Below are positions 32,996-44,274 of a DNA stretch of 64,000 nt, piece by piece. The position numbers were made by a program, and so were the translations under genes. The number at the start of each line of letters is the position of its first letter. Within the stretch, counting starts at the first letter, position 1. The stretch covers positions 1 to 64,000 of the forward strand of contig CAXARX010000684.1 of NCBI GenBank assembly GCA_963971425.1, in the 5' to 3' direction. The notes beneath the pieces were generated by a model, which was given only the letters and a program-made list of their open reading frames with translations, did no database searches and had not been told where the DNA came from. The DNA comes from Bryoerythrophyllum caledonicum. Taxonomy: Eukaryota > Streptophyta > Bryopsida > Pottiales > Pottiaceae.

Positions 32996-33484
32996 GTGGC
33001 ATTGCAGGTGCGTGTACTCGCTCTGCAAGTACAGAATAACTGGCCAAATATAAGTGAAGACGCATACGTCGTCGTGGAAGGCGGCGTGCCGCAACAAGTC
33101 ATAGAAGATGCCGTAGCAGAGCGACAACGCGCTTCTTCAACGCAGTCGGAAGCTTCGAGTACAGCAGATGTGTCATCAACAGTAACAACAGCACCGGTTG
33201 AGCAACCAGAAAGCGGCGAGCTGGTAAAAAATAACGTTGTTGCACGACAACGAGAGGCTTCAGCACATTTAGAAGCATCAGTTGCTACAACAAACCGTGA
33301 TAACACATCGGCAACAACGCCACTTATTGGGAAAACAGAGAGCGGTGAGCAGCTAATTTTGCTGACTACACCAAAAAAGCTAAATCTGTCAGGCATGTGG
33401 TGGGATACACATGTCACAAGTATTACTCCGAGGAAGCCATTGGAGGCGGCTGTACCGGTCAATGACCTGGCCGAGTATGTCTGA
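32996..33484 (+). pseudogene. Virus-like element: Ser/Thr/Ala-rich protein of unknown role
   Basis: About 160 residues. The N-terminal 35 residues are mixed, then a long Glu/Ser/Thr/Ala-rich low-complexity middle (ERQRASSTQSEASSTADVSS), then a compact end (LSGMWWDTHVTSITP). No family recognised. It reads in the direction of, and lies just before, the capsid-like frame, so a structural or scaffold role is possible but unproven. Fossil; no start is claimed. Confidence 0.4.
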
Positions 33485-33653
33485 AACAAGCAGTAGGAAC
33501 GAGCCGTTTTATTCGTCGCCAGTCGGGAATCGCACGCGCTTGCAACTAGGCGAAATTGTACAAAAAAACTATCGACTGCGACGAGCGCTAGAAGACGGCT
33601 TTGTAGAAAGCTAAATTGATATTGGGCAAGGGCAGTATCAACTGGCCGAGCTG

Positions 33654-34220
33654 ATGGCGCTTCTAATGCAGTCGACAGAATACTTGCGGGGTGTGACCTT
33701 GCAATCGGTGTCGATAGTACAAGATATAAACGGTCAGCGATTCATGTTTGGAGACACGTCGCCAATGCAACGATTGGTGATGCAAATACCAGCATATGCA
33801 ACCGTGCGCATACATCGCGCGCTTGGGCGAGTGTTGGGGTTTTACATGACGGGTGCAACTGGTGAGACGGAGTATAGTATAACCAATGCGTCTAGCGTAG
33901 CGCAGGAAAATATTGCGTCAGCAATGTTTTGTGAAAACCTATGGCAGGAAGTATTGCTTACGTCATCACTGGTAGCGCCAGCGGGAGGCATGCATGTGGG
34001 GTTGCAGTCTCAAGTGCTTGCGTTTGGGGTGGCACAAACCAAGCAAGCACTCGTCACATTAGGATGCAACCCGTGGCTTGACGTTCATACAACGCAAAAT
34101 ATAAGCCGTGCGCACTTTTCCATAATTAACCGTTTCGGAGAAACGGTGCCGTTCGACGCAATGTGCCAACTGCGCCCGCTAATCATTTTTGAGTTTCGAG
34201 TTGTAGGCAATCCATTTTAA
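33654..34220 (+). CDS. Virus-like element: capsid-like (possible minor capsid) protein
   Basis: 188 residues, beta-rich by composition. The end (ISRAHFSIINRFGETVPFDA, followed by PLIIFEF) follows the rhythm of the C-terminal strand pair of penton/minor capsid proteins in Polinton-like elements, where a turn with an acidic residue is followed by a final hydrophobic strand. This is pattern resemblance only. Its neighbours are a small basic frame and a nuclease-like gene. It has no second copy in the window. It could instead be another virion protein. Confidence 0.4.
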   Translation: MALLMQSTEYLRGVTLQSVSIVQDINGQRFMFGDTSPMQRLVMQIPAYATVRIHRALGRVLGFYMTGATGETEYSITNASSVAQENIASAMFCENLWQEVLLTSSLVAPAGGMHVGLQSQVLAFGVAQTKQALVTLGCNPWLDVHTTQNISRAHFSIINRFGETVPFDAMCQLRPLIIFEFRVVGNPF

Positions 34221-34269
34221 TCTTTTGTTGTTTTTGGCACAATACCAGTGCGTTCTACTTTTACATATA

Positions 34270-34505
34270 TGTATCCGACAAGTGATTTGGATATTTTAGC
34301 AAGCACTACGCCTCGTACTACCAAAACGCTTAAACCATCATCATCATCGCCTGCGCAGCAATCTGTCGGTGGTTGGGCTGAAACGTCGGGCGAGAACCGT
34401 GAGCAGTGAACCCGCTGATGGAGAGCATATCAGAAAACGTAGGCGATGGATGCAGGCGGCGTTCGGGTGGGGAGTCGAATTTTCGAAATTTAAACATGTA
34501 TAAGG
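34270..34505 (+). pseudogene. Virus-like element: small basic protein trace
   Basis: Short coding-like stretch starting MYPTSDLDILASTTPRTTK, Ser/Thr/Pro-rich. It is accompanied by a basic, aromatic end (RKRRRWMQAAFGWGVEF). The part appears broken once. Small basic proteins accompany capsid genes in several DNA virus groups, but no homology is claimed. Its 3' end overlaps the tail of the nuclease-like gene on the other strand. Confidence 0.35.
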
Positions 34506-35272
34506 TCTCGTTTCCACGGCATAGCGTTTTCGTCAACGTTGTCAGGGCAGGTCTTTTTGGTAAATACGCATTGATCATTCTCGTCCAGTTCCAAGCTGAA
34601 ATCAGATTGCGCTAGCAAATACGGTACAAGCCAGCGTATATCCAAGTCGAGAATGTCGAAAAACACATGTGCGCAAAGCATAGCGCGTAGCATTAAAATG
34701 CGTTTATGCTCGTACGAGTAATTGACAGCGTATTCAGTGCATTGATTCGTTGTGGGAGCGTAATGCACGACAATACCATGTCGCACGTCCAGCGCATACA
34801 TTGCCAGCGTAATTTGAACGTATGACGGATGTCGCGTATTGTACACGACAGTATCGGAATCGGAAATGCGGGCAATCCATGAATTGTTAGCGGCTGCTTT
34901 ATGCTTGATGGCATCGACAATGGGCGTGTTTCGATCGCGCTTAACCGCGTCTTGAAACACAATGACGGGTACTGCTTTGCCGTTACGCGTAAAAACAAGA
35001 TCAACTCGGGCCAAAACGCAATTAACAACGACAAATCCAAATCGAGAAGCGCCGAGATACTTCTTGTACTTAATCAAGTGCTGATCGAGCACATGTGTAA
35101 TGGCAGATTCGCAATAGTCATGTGTCGTGTATGATAAATAAGTGCGAATAATATTGCGTAGCGCGGACAGCGAACCGGTAAGTGTAGAAAAATCCCATGC
35201 AAAGTTGGCGGTAGACGACATGCGCCTTACAAGCTTAAGATAAATATATGATAAAAATGCAGTAGTAAACAT
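34490..35272 (-). CDS. Virus-like element: possible YqaJ/lambda-type exonuclease
   Basis: About 260 residues. The central part has LARVDLVFTRNGKAVPVIVF followed about 45 residues later by HPSYVQITLAMYALDVRHGI and VVHYAP. In YqaJ/lambda exonuclease relatives, including alkaline nucleases of large DNA viruses, an Asp, a strand with an acidic residue and a conserved Y-x-Q-x-x-x-x-M helix come in this order, ending in a hydrophobic strand before Y-x-P. Such enzymes resect DNA for recombination and genome maturation. Overall identity is unknown and the motif match is loose. It could be another PD-(D/E)XK nuclease. Found only in the left part; it ends near the junction where the duplicated block begins. 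Confidence 0.4.
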   Translation of the reverse strand: MFTTAFLSYIYLKLVRRMSSTANFAWDFSTLTGSLSALRNIIRTYLSYTTHDYCESAITHVLDQHLIKYKKYLGASRFGFVVVNCVLARVDLVFTRNGKAVPVIVFQDAVKRDRNTPIVDAIKHKAAANNSWIARISDSDTVVYNTRHPSYVQITLAMYALDVRHGIVVHYAPTTNQCTEYAVNYSYEHKRILMLRAMLCAHVFFDILDLDIRWLVPYLLAQSDFSLELDENDQCVFTKKTCPDNVDENAMPWKRDLIHV

Positions 35273-35305
35273 GTAAGGCTCGAACGCCCAAAAAAGCGAG
35301 TTTTG

Positions 35306-35514
35306 CCAACGCGTTGCGTCAGCAAATTGTTACGCCGCATTGCGTCGCTTTAACGCAATTAGCAAGTGCCGAATCGTTAACGGCCGTAAAAGCATATGGA
35401 TTAATAGACAGCGCATTTCCGGCATTGCAATTTGCGGCGGATATTTTAACACGACATTGTGCAGTATGCCTCTTTCCGGGGCAGGGCAATCCGCGCCTTA
35501 AAAATTTTATTTGA
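35306..35514 (+). pseudogene. Virus-like element, left arm: partial copy of the gene at 56610-57455
   Basis: Encodes LRQQIVTPHCVALTQLAS through FPGQGNPRLKNFI, nearly the same as the end of the protein at 56610-57455. The inverted duplication begins here, so only the tail is present. Confidence 0.75.
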
Positions 35515-36035
35515 TTTCACCGCATGAACTCGCCGCTTTGCACCAACAACAGCAACCGCTTGCCAAAGCATCAACACCTGCCGCATTGGACGTTAGCGTA
35601 CAGCAAGCCGATACACCAGACACTGAATGGCAGCGTGTATTGCAACAATTACCAGATACCGGGTATGTGCAATACCAAGCATGGCACAAGCCGCTTTTAT
35701 TAAACGGAATTCCGACAAGGTTGCGATGCTCATATACTATGGCGGTGTTTGATACGCGCGCACAAGCACTAACCGGCATGGACCGTGTGGACGCATACGA
35801 AATTGTGCAGGTTGCGCAAGTGCTAGTTGATGCAGGTATAGTCAATGAATCTTTAATTAAAAACGAGTCGGTTCGACGGCAGTTGCAGTACGGTAGTAGC
35901 AAAAAAGATACAAACATGAATAGTAAAAAGTTGATGCTAACAAATAGAAGCGCAGACACGTTGCAAATTATGATGATGACTAATTGCTGTTGTTTTTTAC
36001 TGTTGCTATTGTCATGTACCGTTACAAAAATTTAA
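35511..36035 (+). pseudogene. Virus-like element, left arm: Gln-rich small protein
   Basis: Copy of 56173-56637 (-). It starts in SPHELAALHQQQQ, with a poly-Gln stretch, then TPDTEWQRVLQQLPDTGYVQ and an Asp/Val/Ala helical end. In both arms its start overlaps the end of the preceding gene by a few bases in another frame, suggesting coupled or read-through expression. Family unknown. Confidence 0.5.
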
Positions 36036-39000
36036 CTAAAACACATACGTCAACCGCGCCATACAAGTGTGTGCGACGAATTTGCGCCGGCAACACAATG
36101 TCAAGCCAAGTTGCAAACCAACTCGGCTTCAAATCGCCAACGCCATACAGTTCCATTGGTACTGTAGCGTCATGCACTGCGACGCGTGTTGAAAACTGTC
36201 CGGCAACGGTAAACGGTGAATACTTGACAATAGCTCGCGTAGTCGTTTCGTCGTTTGGCATTTGATGCATGATGAGTGCGCGTTTGTCTTTGCCGTCGAA
36301 ATGCTTGTCTTGCTGCAACGCCAAATAGAACGTGGTATATTCTTCATCAATTGCTGCGTTGGTGACATATTTGACGTAAATGCATAGCTTGCCAACTCGT
36401 GGAAGTGGCCCGGCTAACGCCATGCCAGCGCTGCTTAACATGTCAATATCGCGTTGCGGATTTCCGCCGCCGCTAATTGCCATCATGGTCGGCTAGTCGA
36501 TAATGAGCAAGTGGCGTTCAATGTATCCATCATCGGCAAGTGCTGGCGGCATGACTGATGCAGCTTGCTGTGGTAGCATCGGGTCGTATTTTACCATTAA
36601 AATAACGGTACGAGCAACACGGCGCGATGCCTCGCCTGTCTGACCTTCGTCAATGATGGCATACGGCACTTTAATAATATCCGCATTATCGTTATTGCAT
36701 CGCATTTGCATTTGTATCATTGTATCAACAAACTTTTGCCCGTACGTAATGCTGATACACGTGCGCCCGTTATACTTTTTTTCGCTAGCGGCAAATTGCG
36801 CATATCGAGCCATGCAATCCAGCTCGTCACTGAAAATTGAACGACACGTGCTGAGTCGCGATTTGACGGAACACCAAGTATCGGGCGCACTAACAATTAG
36901 CCATGCCGGACGCCCGTCATTATGCGCACCCACGTAATGTACGAGTGCTACCCATTTGCGCGCTATCGACGCACCAAGCCAAAAGCGAAACCGGAACACG
37001 TTCGCGCCTGGCTTTTTAACTTGTTCGGTGATAATATGCATTTCCGGAGCAAATACCGACATGCAAAATATGCGCCAGTGGTCGCAAAAGTCGGTCAGCT
37101 TGGTACTGCCAAAGAAACCGTTAATGATGAACGTGTTTTCCGCAGGGCGGTGCCATACTTGCTCGTGAATATTGTGCATGGACACGAGTGGCGGCATCAA
37201 GCGCTCGTTAGTCATGTAGTGCGAGTCGATACTTTGCGGATCTTGATTGCGCAGCTTGTAGCATACTAGAACGCTAAGTTGCTGTGCCACCATGCCACCT
37301 TGCAGCTTTGTCGGTGCAGCATGTTCGTGAACGTCATGAGTGCGTGTGTACGACTTGCACAGTATGCGCGCGTTGTCCGCTACTTGCGCACGCTTTCCGT
37401 ACACGCGCAAGCGCATTGGATTGCGTACGTCATCAATTACCAAAACGTGCCGTGCGCTATCTTGCAATGCTCGGTCTGCGCTTTCGTAATTCGGCATAAT
37501 TCGGCGCACGCCAGGTTCTTCGTATCGCTCGCGCGAATCAGCATTTAGCATCGGAATCCAAAGCGGCTGCCCGCGCTCCTTGTCGTACTACTCGACTGCC
37601 GCGCCTACCAACTCGCCGCGCAAAATGTGCCCGCGCGAAGTAGTAAGTATGGACGGCGGATAGATTGTTACGCTATGCGGCGTAATATCGATACCGTCAA
37701 GCACAAACTCTGCGGCATCATAATGCATCGCCCGGTGCTGCTCAAACGCCACCGTCGTCGTCTGATGCGGTTCGGCAATAGGTATGTCGAAGCCGAGCCA
37801 AATTTCGCGATCGCCATACCGGTGGTCAAAGTCGACAAAACCAGAGCTGCATTGCTTTGCTACAACTGCGATGTTTTGGTACGATTCTCCCGGTGTAATG
37901 CTAGTATGTCGGCTTTCAGTGCCATCAGCATCTGATACAGCTTGAAGTAGTGCTGCAACATGCTCGTCGGTGACGGCGGCAATCGGAGGTGCGTCTTGTT
38001 CGTACGCCGCGTATAGTACACACACGTTCAGCGCAACTGGCTTCTAATCAGTGTCACCAATCGGCCTGATTGGCGTAAAATGCGGTGGCAAGCGGCATTT
38101 TCATGCAGTTGCTTCTTGGCAAACTTGAACCCGCATATGCGATGCCGGGTCACACCGATGTGGTAGCGATGCTGGTAGTGTCACAAACGACAACGTTTCA
38201 ATTTCCGGTGTTAGCTTGTGTAGCGTCAGCCGACTTTCAAACGAATGCACAATACCCTTTTCCGCATTGCGCGATCATGCAAACTGCTGCTTGGTATTTG
38301 CCAATATTGTGTATTCGCCTTTGCCATCGAACCAATCACGAAACCGAATAGACAAAAGTATTTCCACGTCGTCCTTGTCAGCGTATGTAGCGACGCATCC
38401 AAATGCACGCGCCCAATACTTTATATTACTGCGTTCTAAATGACACGTAATTGATTTCGACTGCAAGCACGCGTCGTCAAACACATGCCGCATTAAAAAG
38501 ACGTTTTTAGTATTGTGCTGCTCGTCTGCAATGCTGCGCGGCACGTGTTGCCAATAGTGCGTCAGCAGCATCTCGCGGCGTGGCGCACCAGTAATTTGAG
38601 CGTCGTGGCACTCGTAAAAGCAGTACACGTAGATATTTCGTACGCGGCGCGTAATGTAACCTTCGGTAATGCTCATCGGTATGGATACTGATCTTGGCGC
38701 CTGCTGCAACGTAACACTCGGCAAGTATCGGGCATCGTCCGTTATACATTCAGTACCGTCAATACGCAATTGGTACGACTGCATGCCGCCTTCGACAAAC
38801 ACCGCATGTGCTTTTGCGTACATTTCGGCGGCATGATTGCCAGCAGCTGGTTCGGGTGGATCGATAAGCGTTGCCGTGTAGCCATGCGTCACAATATCAA
38901 CATTTTCGTCAACGTCCGGTGCCAAATCAAGCGGCATAATCCGTTGCGAAGCTGACGTTAATCGGTCTGCATCGTGCGTGTCATACCCTAATGTGCATGC

Positions 39001-39677
39001 TATGCGACAGTGTAAACTTTATCGTTTTCAGCATCAATGCGCGTAAGCGGCAGCGCGCATTTCATGACATCGCCATCGACGGCGAACTGAAGTAGCGGTG
39101 CGTATCGAGACATGTAAGGCGGCGAGGCAGCATGACTGTGTTTTGGTTCAATCACATGTTGTGCATCGGATCGAACCTGGAAGAGATACGTACACCAGCC
39201 ACCAACCTGCGCTGTAATTGCCGCTTCGGGGACGATATCGCGCTTGGCGGATTCCATGTCTTCAGGGTCGTCATGGGCACTGCAAGTATCGGACATGTCG
39301 TCATCTAGCTGCAAGGCGTTTGCGTTCGGATTCATAGCGTCCATCAGTAGGAGTGCTTGGTAAATTTTTAACGGTGTTGCTGCGCGTTGCAACCGATGCG
39401 TATTGTCCAGGTGACGCTCCATCTCGGCTTCGCTAAATACGACAGGCGAGTGGCATTCGCCGCATTCAAAAAACCGTTGCGCGCGTTGCAGCGCTAGTTG
39501 TGACCTGCACGGAGCGCTAAACACTTCAGCAAGGCATGTGTGCGCCTTGTAATCTTCAGCACCAAACCGATACGCAATGTCTTCTGCCACGTTGCACGTG
39601 CGCTTGAAATGTGCCGTTTTGCAGCCGACGCAAATGACTTGGACATTGCATGATGCCGACGCTTCGGAATAATCCAT
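36022..39677 (-). pseudogene. Virus-like element, left arm: large zinc-finger protein gene, broken
   Basis: Copy of 52442-56098 (+), described there. Coding-like segments cover the whole span in the same order as the right-arm copy. This copy is broken in several places (about four or more). Protein-level similarity between arms is roughly 90% by eye. Confidence 0.7.
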
Positions 39678-39759
39678 GAGCTTGTGAGAGACAAAAAATG
39701 CGAGGAAAAAATTAGACGAGCGAGCAGAAATGAATGAAATGATTTGTTGTAACGAAAAC

Positions 39760-40150
39760 TGCTGAGCTTATATACTGTTTGCAATATGCGCCTCGAAACT
39801 TCAAAACATTTCAATAACCGCAACTTGCGAAGCGGTGTTCTTGCGTTGATACGAGCTTGCGTCGTTTGCGCAACGCTAATTGCGTCATTTACTGGCATTG
39901 CAGAGCGGCTTTTTTGTTGACGTGTGCGTATACAAATTTGCGTCGGCTCAATATTGTGTGTGCGCAAAACAGCCGCAAATGCGTAATTCGGAATGTTGTT
40001 GGCACTGCACAGCGGCGTTTTTGTGACGCATAGCAATCCTTGTTTTTTGAATCGGCTTACACTTATTTTGCGCTTTGCAATGCCAAACCGCAATCACTCA
40101 TACACCACTGGTATTGACATTCCAAAGCGGTATTTTTTGTTTAAATACAA
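39760..40150. promoter_or_regulatory. Virus-like element, left arm: repeated motif between divergent genes
   Basis: Between the large gene (-) and the membrane-protein gene (+), a motif of about 30 bp built on AGCGGYRTTTTTTGTTGA recurs about four times (near 39828, 39903, 40008 and 40118) at 75-110 bp spacing. TGGCATTGCA-like bases often precede it. The same array is present in the right arm (51950-52292). A TATATA-type box faces the large gene near 39770. It could be a promoter array or replication iterons; role inferred from position only. Confidence 0.6.
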
Positions 40151-40505
40151 AGGCTGCTTTGTCATGCAACAACACACCCGTAGTCACACACTATGCGCAT
40201 GATCGACGCAACTGTTGTGCACGCTGCCCCAGGAAAAATCAACCGCGTTGGTGTGCCAAAAAAAAGAATCATGCTGGCAACGGGAATCGATCCCATGACA
40301 AGCAAAAAATTGCGCTCGCAGTGTCAAGTTGCGTGGCGCCGAGGCGCGGACACCTCGACACTGTGACATCAACTAACATGACTTTGCGAGAACTTTGACG
40401 CGTGCTTGGACGTCGCCGCGTTGCGTCGAAGAAACGCAATGATTGCACAACCAATTGCTGTAGATATTTGAGTTCATTTCACTTGTTTTTTATATTTCTG
40501 CACAA

Positions 40506-41699
40506 ATGTATTTTCTATTTAGTGCTTTAATTATAGTGCTTGTAATCGTTAGTGGATGGGCAACGCATGATGCATGCCCCACTGCATTCTTCGTCACGTT
40601 GCGTTGCGATAACAGTGCCGTGTGCAATGTGTTTCATGCGCATTTGGCATGCACCACCGCATGCATTGCTGCAATTGACAATGTGTGCGGCGCTGACATT
40701 GAGCAGTGTATTGACATTTGACATACAAACGCCGACAAAACCGCAATTCCAAGCGTGTCGGCTTTCAAATGGCTTGACGTTAGCGGAGCAGACATCAACT
40801 ATACGCAAGCTATTGAGCAATTGTTGGATACACCAATGAGTACCACAGCGGTAAAAGCCGCTTTCAGGTACAGCAATGTTCCAGCAACCATACGGATTAG
40901 CAAAGCAGTGCGCGTAACCGCTATTATGGTAAAAAATATAATTATGCGCTCGTATGCACTTTCGACATGCACGAGCTTGCCAACCGATTGGGCCCATGTC
41001 GACAGCCTGCTACCGCCAGGCATGACGGCAGGCAACCAGGCTATCGTCCTTACCGCGTTTGAATATAGCGGCAATGCGCAGCTGGTTGTGCACGAAACAA
41101 ACAAAAACTATATGCGCGTGCACTCAATGCGTGACGGGCACGGCCGCACTTGGTATCTAACTAAAATAAGCCGCCCATTAATGTTTAATGCGCGCCTTGC
41201 ATTCGAACTACCAAATGGCACTATCATGTTTAGTGTGCATGAGCAATTGCTTTGTCCGGCAAACGACACTACCAAACCGCTTGCGTGGTTTTTGTACCGC
41301 AGTCAAACAATGGTATATTTTTACAACAATCTATGTACAGCCGCACACAACAATACTCATTATTGGTTTATCCATGCGGTTGATGCATCGCCGATACTAC
41401 ACGTGATGGAACAATGCCTTGATAAAGTATTTGCTTACTACGAGCCGCTAAAACCTGCTGACGCACTACCCAGTGACGACCCTCGGCGTCGGCAAAGCAC
41501 TACGCTACTTGATACGCTAACTGACAATGTACACGAAGATTTTGTGCTTGTATTGCTAATTTTTGGTTTGCCGTTTGTAGTTATCATTACACCGCTGCGA
41601 ATTATACTGGTATTGGCAGCACTTAAGTTGCTTAGTATGTTTGGTTATGATGTTAAATTTTCAAGTGACAGTGCAGATGAACATGAAAGCGAATTATAA
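40506..41699 (+). pseudogene. Virus-like element, left arm: signal-peptide membrane glycoprotein-like gene, broken
   Basis: Starts MYFLFSALIIVLVIVSGWA, a strong signal peptide, followed by a Cys-rich ectodomain start. The main part includes KWLDVSGADINYTQA and several N-glycosylation sites (NGT, NDT, NNT). Near the end it has long hydrophobic segments (FVLVLLIFGLPFVVIITPL, then ILVLAALKLLSMFGY) and an acidic tail. This is the layout of a type I envelope-like glycoprotein. Homology to a known fusogen was not recognised. The gene is broken about once here. Confidence 0.6.
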
Positions 41700-41939
41700 T
41701 TGATTACCAAAAAAAATGACATAAATTGTTTTTATTTTAAATTACGACAAGTGCATTCCAATTTGTTGCAATATACGCATTCGCTTTCCGGATTGACGCA
41801 CTTGATTTGTGAACGATTCCTCTTGCTGCGCGCAAAGCACTTGCTTTCGGCGGCGATCAATGGCAGCGTTGGCATGTCGAATCAATGTTTGCGTACGCAC
41901 ATTCAGCTTGCGATATACACAGTCACTAAATTGTGCTGC

Positions 41940-43370
41940 CTAAATTGACAGTGTTACAATTGTGTACAAGCTTAGCGCGTTTGGTCTGCGTGCCAGTTTC
42001 AGCAATGCCGTGTAAAACCATGCCACGCGATGCTTAAACTCGCCATTAATAGTTCTGATTGATGATGTCGCAGTGTACGCGCGTCGCGTAATGGAAGCGT
42101 GCAGAAACCAGATATATGCGACATTGTTGTGTGTCAAGTACTTTTCGCCTGCTCGAAATAATTGACGTGCGGCAACCGCATCCTCGTGAACTTTGCACAA
42201 CGGCTCGACGCGCGCATATTCGAACGCTGTGCTAGAAGCACATTTGCGCATGCGGTGAAGTGTCAAAATAATTTCCTGTAGTTGCTCACGCGTGTACTGT
42301 TTGTTACACTGGTTGCAACGCAATCGGTTGGCAAATGCTTGTATGTTATGCGGCTTAATCAGTACGCCTTGCATCATAAAATCATCGTATCGCATGCCGT
42401 ACACAACGCCCCGCTTACACTGTGGATCGGAGCATTTTAGCGTATACATGGTTGCATCAGCTATCTCACCTGTCACACATCGCGAGCAGCCGCAATAGCT
42501 GCCAAGCAAATGCTGCATTGTACTGCGACGTTCTTTATGATAAAACTGTTCGTACGACATTAAGGCAATGCGCATCACACGCACTTGATCAAGCGAAGCA
42601 ATTGGCTTCAATGCTACCATGCGCACCAACCGGCCATCGTGTATTGACGCCGCATTCGGCCGGCGTGACTGTTGAATTCGGGATAGTTCAATGCAAATGC
42701 CAATTGCAAGCGCGCCACACCGATGTGTTGTCTGCACGCCCGACCCGCGCAAATCCATGCAGCGTGACCATACCCGATATAACTTGACTGTGCAATAAAC
42801 GTGCCGCCGCATCGCGTTCCATACCGGACGGCTCGCGCATTGTGATTTCGTCAAACGCTTTCTGCTGTCTTGGCAACGCCGCGTTTCGAGCCAGCATTGC
42901 CGAGACAAGCAGTCGAGTAGGCCCGGCGTTTGAGACAATCGCTGTATGGATCGGTGCCGCAAAAGTCAATTGCTAACTTACGCATTCCGCATTCGTACAT
43001 GTGGCGGCTTTCGTAATCGCCATCGCGGCATTTGGGAAAACAGTAAACGCACCATTATCGCATGCTGCACATGCATGAGCGGGCGAGGCGCAGTGCAGTT
43101 TCACCTTCGGCTGTAGCGGTAACGGCGGCAATCACTTCAGCAGATTTGAAGCAATAGTTGCACACGTTGCTTGTAGTATCGCTTGGACACATTACGTAGA
43201 ACCAGATGTTTTCTTCTAGAATGACATCGCCAGCCTTAATGTCGTGCGAGATGTAGTACTTGAAAAAAGGACGGTCAGCATTGGCATTGTCTTAACTGCG
43301 GCGCAATATCGTACGCTGCATTTGTGAGATTCGGCATTGATGCGCAGCGACTCAAATATTTAGTGGCCAT
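41940..43370 (-). pseudogene. Virus-like element, left arm: SET/MYND (SMYD-type) gene, broken
   Basis: Copy of 48730-50253 (+), described there, sharing the start context, the zinc segments and the long C-terminal helical part. It is broken in about three places. Its 3' end converges on the membrane-protein gene, separated by about 240 bp with AATAAA-like sequence on both strands. Confidence 0.75.
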
Positions 43371-43432
43371 TGCAAAGAATTAAACTGAAATGAAAAAGCA
43401 ATCGAATGATCTGCTAACACTCGCTTGCTGGC

Positions 43433-43443
43433 TTTTTATACTA
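43433..43443 (-). promoter_or_regulatory. TATA box for the left-arm SMYD-type gene
   Basis: AGTATAAAAAG on the minus strand, about 65 bp upstream of the gene start at 43370. The equivalent AGTATAAAAGG is at 48656-48666 in the right arm. Confidence 0.6.
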
Positions 43444-43559
43444 GCTGACATGCGTTTGCGTTGCGTATTATGATGCAACCAAATACGCATGCCAACATTG
43501 GTTACCTTTACGCGGTTAAATTTTTTCGAGAAACGTCTGCTACTTGCAGCAATCAATTG

Positions 43560-43905
43560 TGCATTTTTGGCATTTGAAGGCGAATTTTAGCAAATGCGGA
43601 GATTGATCATTCCAGAAAACAATGGTATTTCTACATGGTGCGTTGCCATTGCAATAAATGATTTTGTGATGAGGAATTGTTCAATATTGCTTCGTTCTGC
43701 CTTTTTGGCATTCGAAAGCGCATTTTTTGCAAATGCGAGAATAGAAACTTCCAGAACCAAAATGATATGCCAAATTTAAAGTACTGAAAGCTTTTGCGGT
43801 GATTTATTATTAAATAATGCTTTGTTCTGTGGTTCTGGCATACGAATGCGCATTTTTTGCACATGCGGGAATCGAAACTTCCAGAACGAAATGATATCTC
43901 GACAT
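43560..43905. promoter_or_regulatory. Virus-like element, left arm: three tandem dyad repeats between divergent genes
   Basis: Three copies, spaced about 125-135 bp, of a unit containing TGGCATTCGAAAGCGCATTT, then TTTGCAAATGCG, then GAAACTTCCAGAAC and, in two, ATGATAT near the CCAAATT end. CGCATTT...AAATGCG in the core is an inverted repeat. Present also in the right arm at 48190-48545. It lies between the SMYD-type gene (-) and the RING-type gene (+). Possible shared control region or origin. Confidence 0.6.
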
Positions 43906-44021
43906 GCCAAATTAAAACTGCTGAAACGACTTTGCGGTTAGTTATTGGCTAAAGCCGCTTGGCACACAAAACCGTCTTTTTTTTTCGACAATGCGCAACC
44001 ACTTACACCCACTCGCAGGTA

Positions 44022-44035
44022 CTCGAACGTTCGAG
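44022..44035. promoter_or_regulatory. 14-bp perfect palindrome upstream of the RING-type gene, left arm
   Basis: CTCGAACGTTCGAG, conserved exactly at 48052-48065 in the right arm although nearby bases differ. It lies about 150 bp before the TATA box at 44185-44194 (TAGTATAAAAGC). A likely dimeric protein-binding site; the factor is unknown. Confidence 0.55.
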
Positions 44036-44274
44036 AAGTTGCGGTGTGTCATCAACGCATGTTGTATTGCCAACTACATCATTTTGGCATGCCGACGCGC
44101 GGACAATACCGGTTTCGCGATTTTTCTCTAACCGCGTTGTGCACTACCAACGCACTAATTGCGTTTCGACTTCGTATCAGATTTAGTATAAAAGCAAGCA
44201 TTTTCTGCTCATTTCAATCATTCAACTTCTTTAGCATTTTTTATGCCTTCACTTGGTTTGCAATTCCATCTTCA

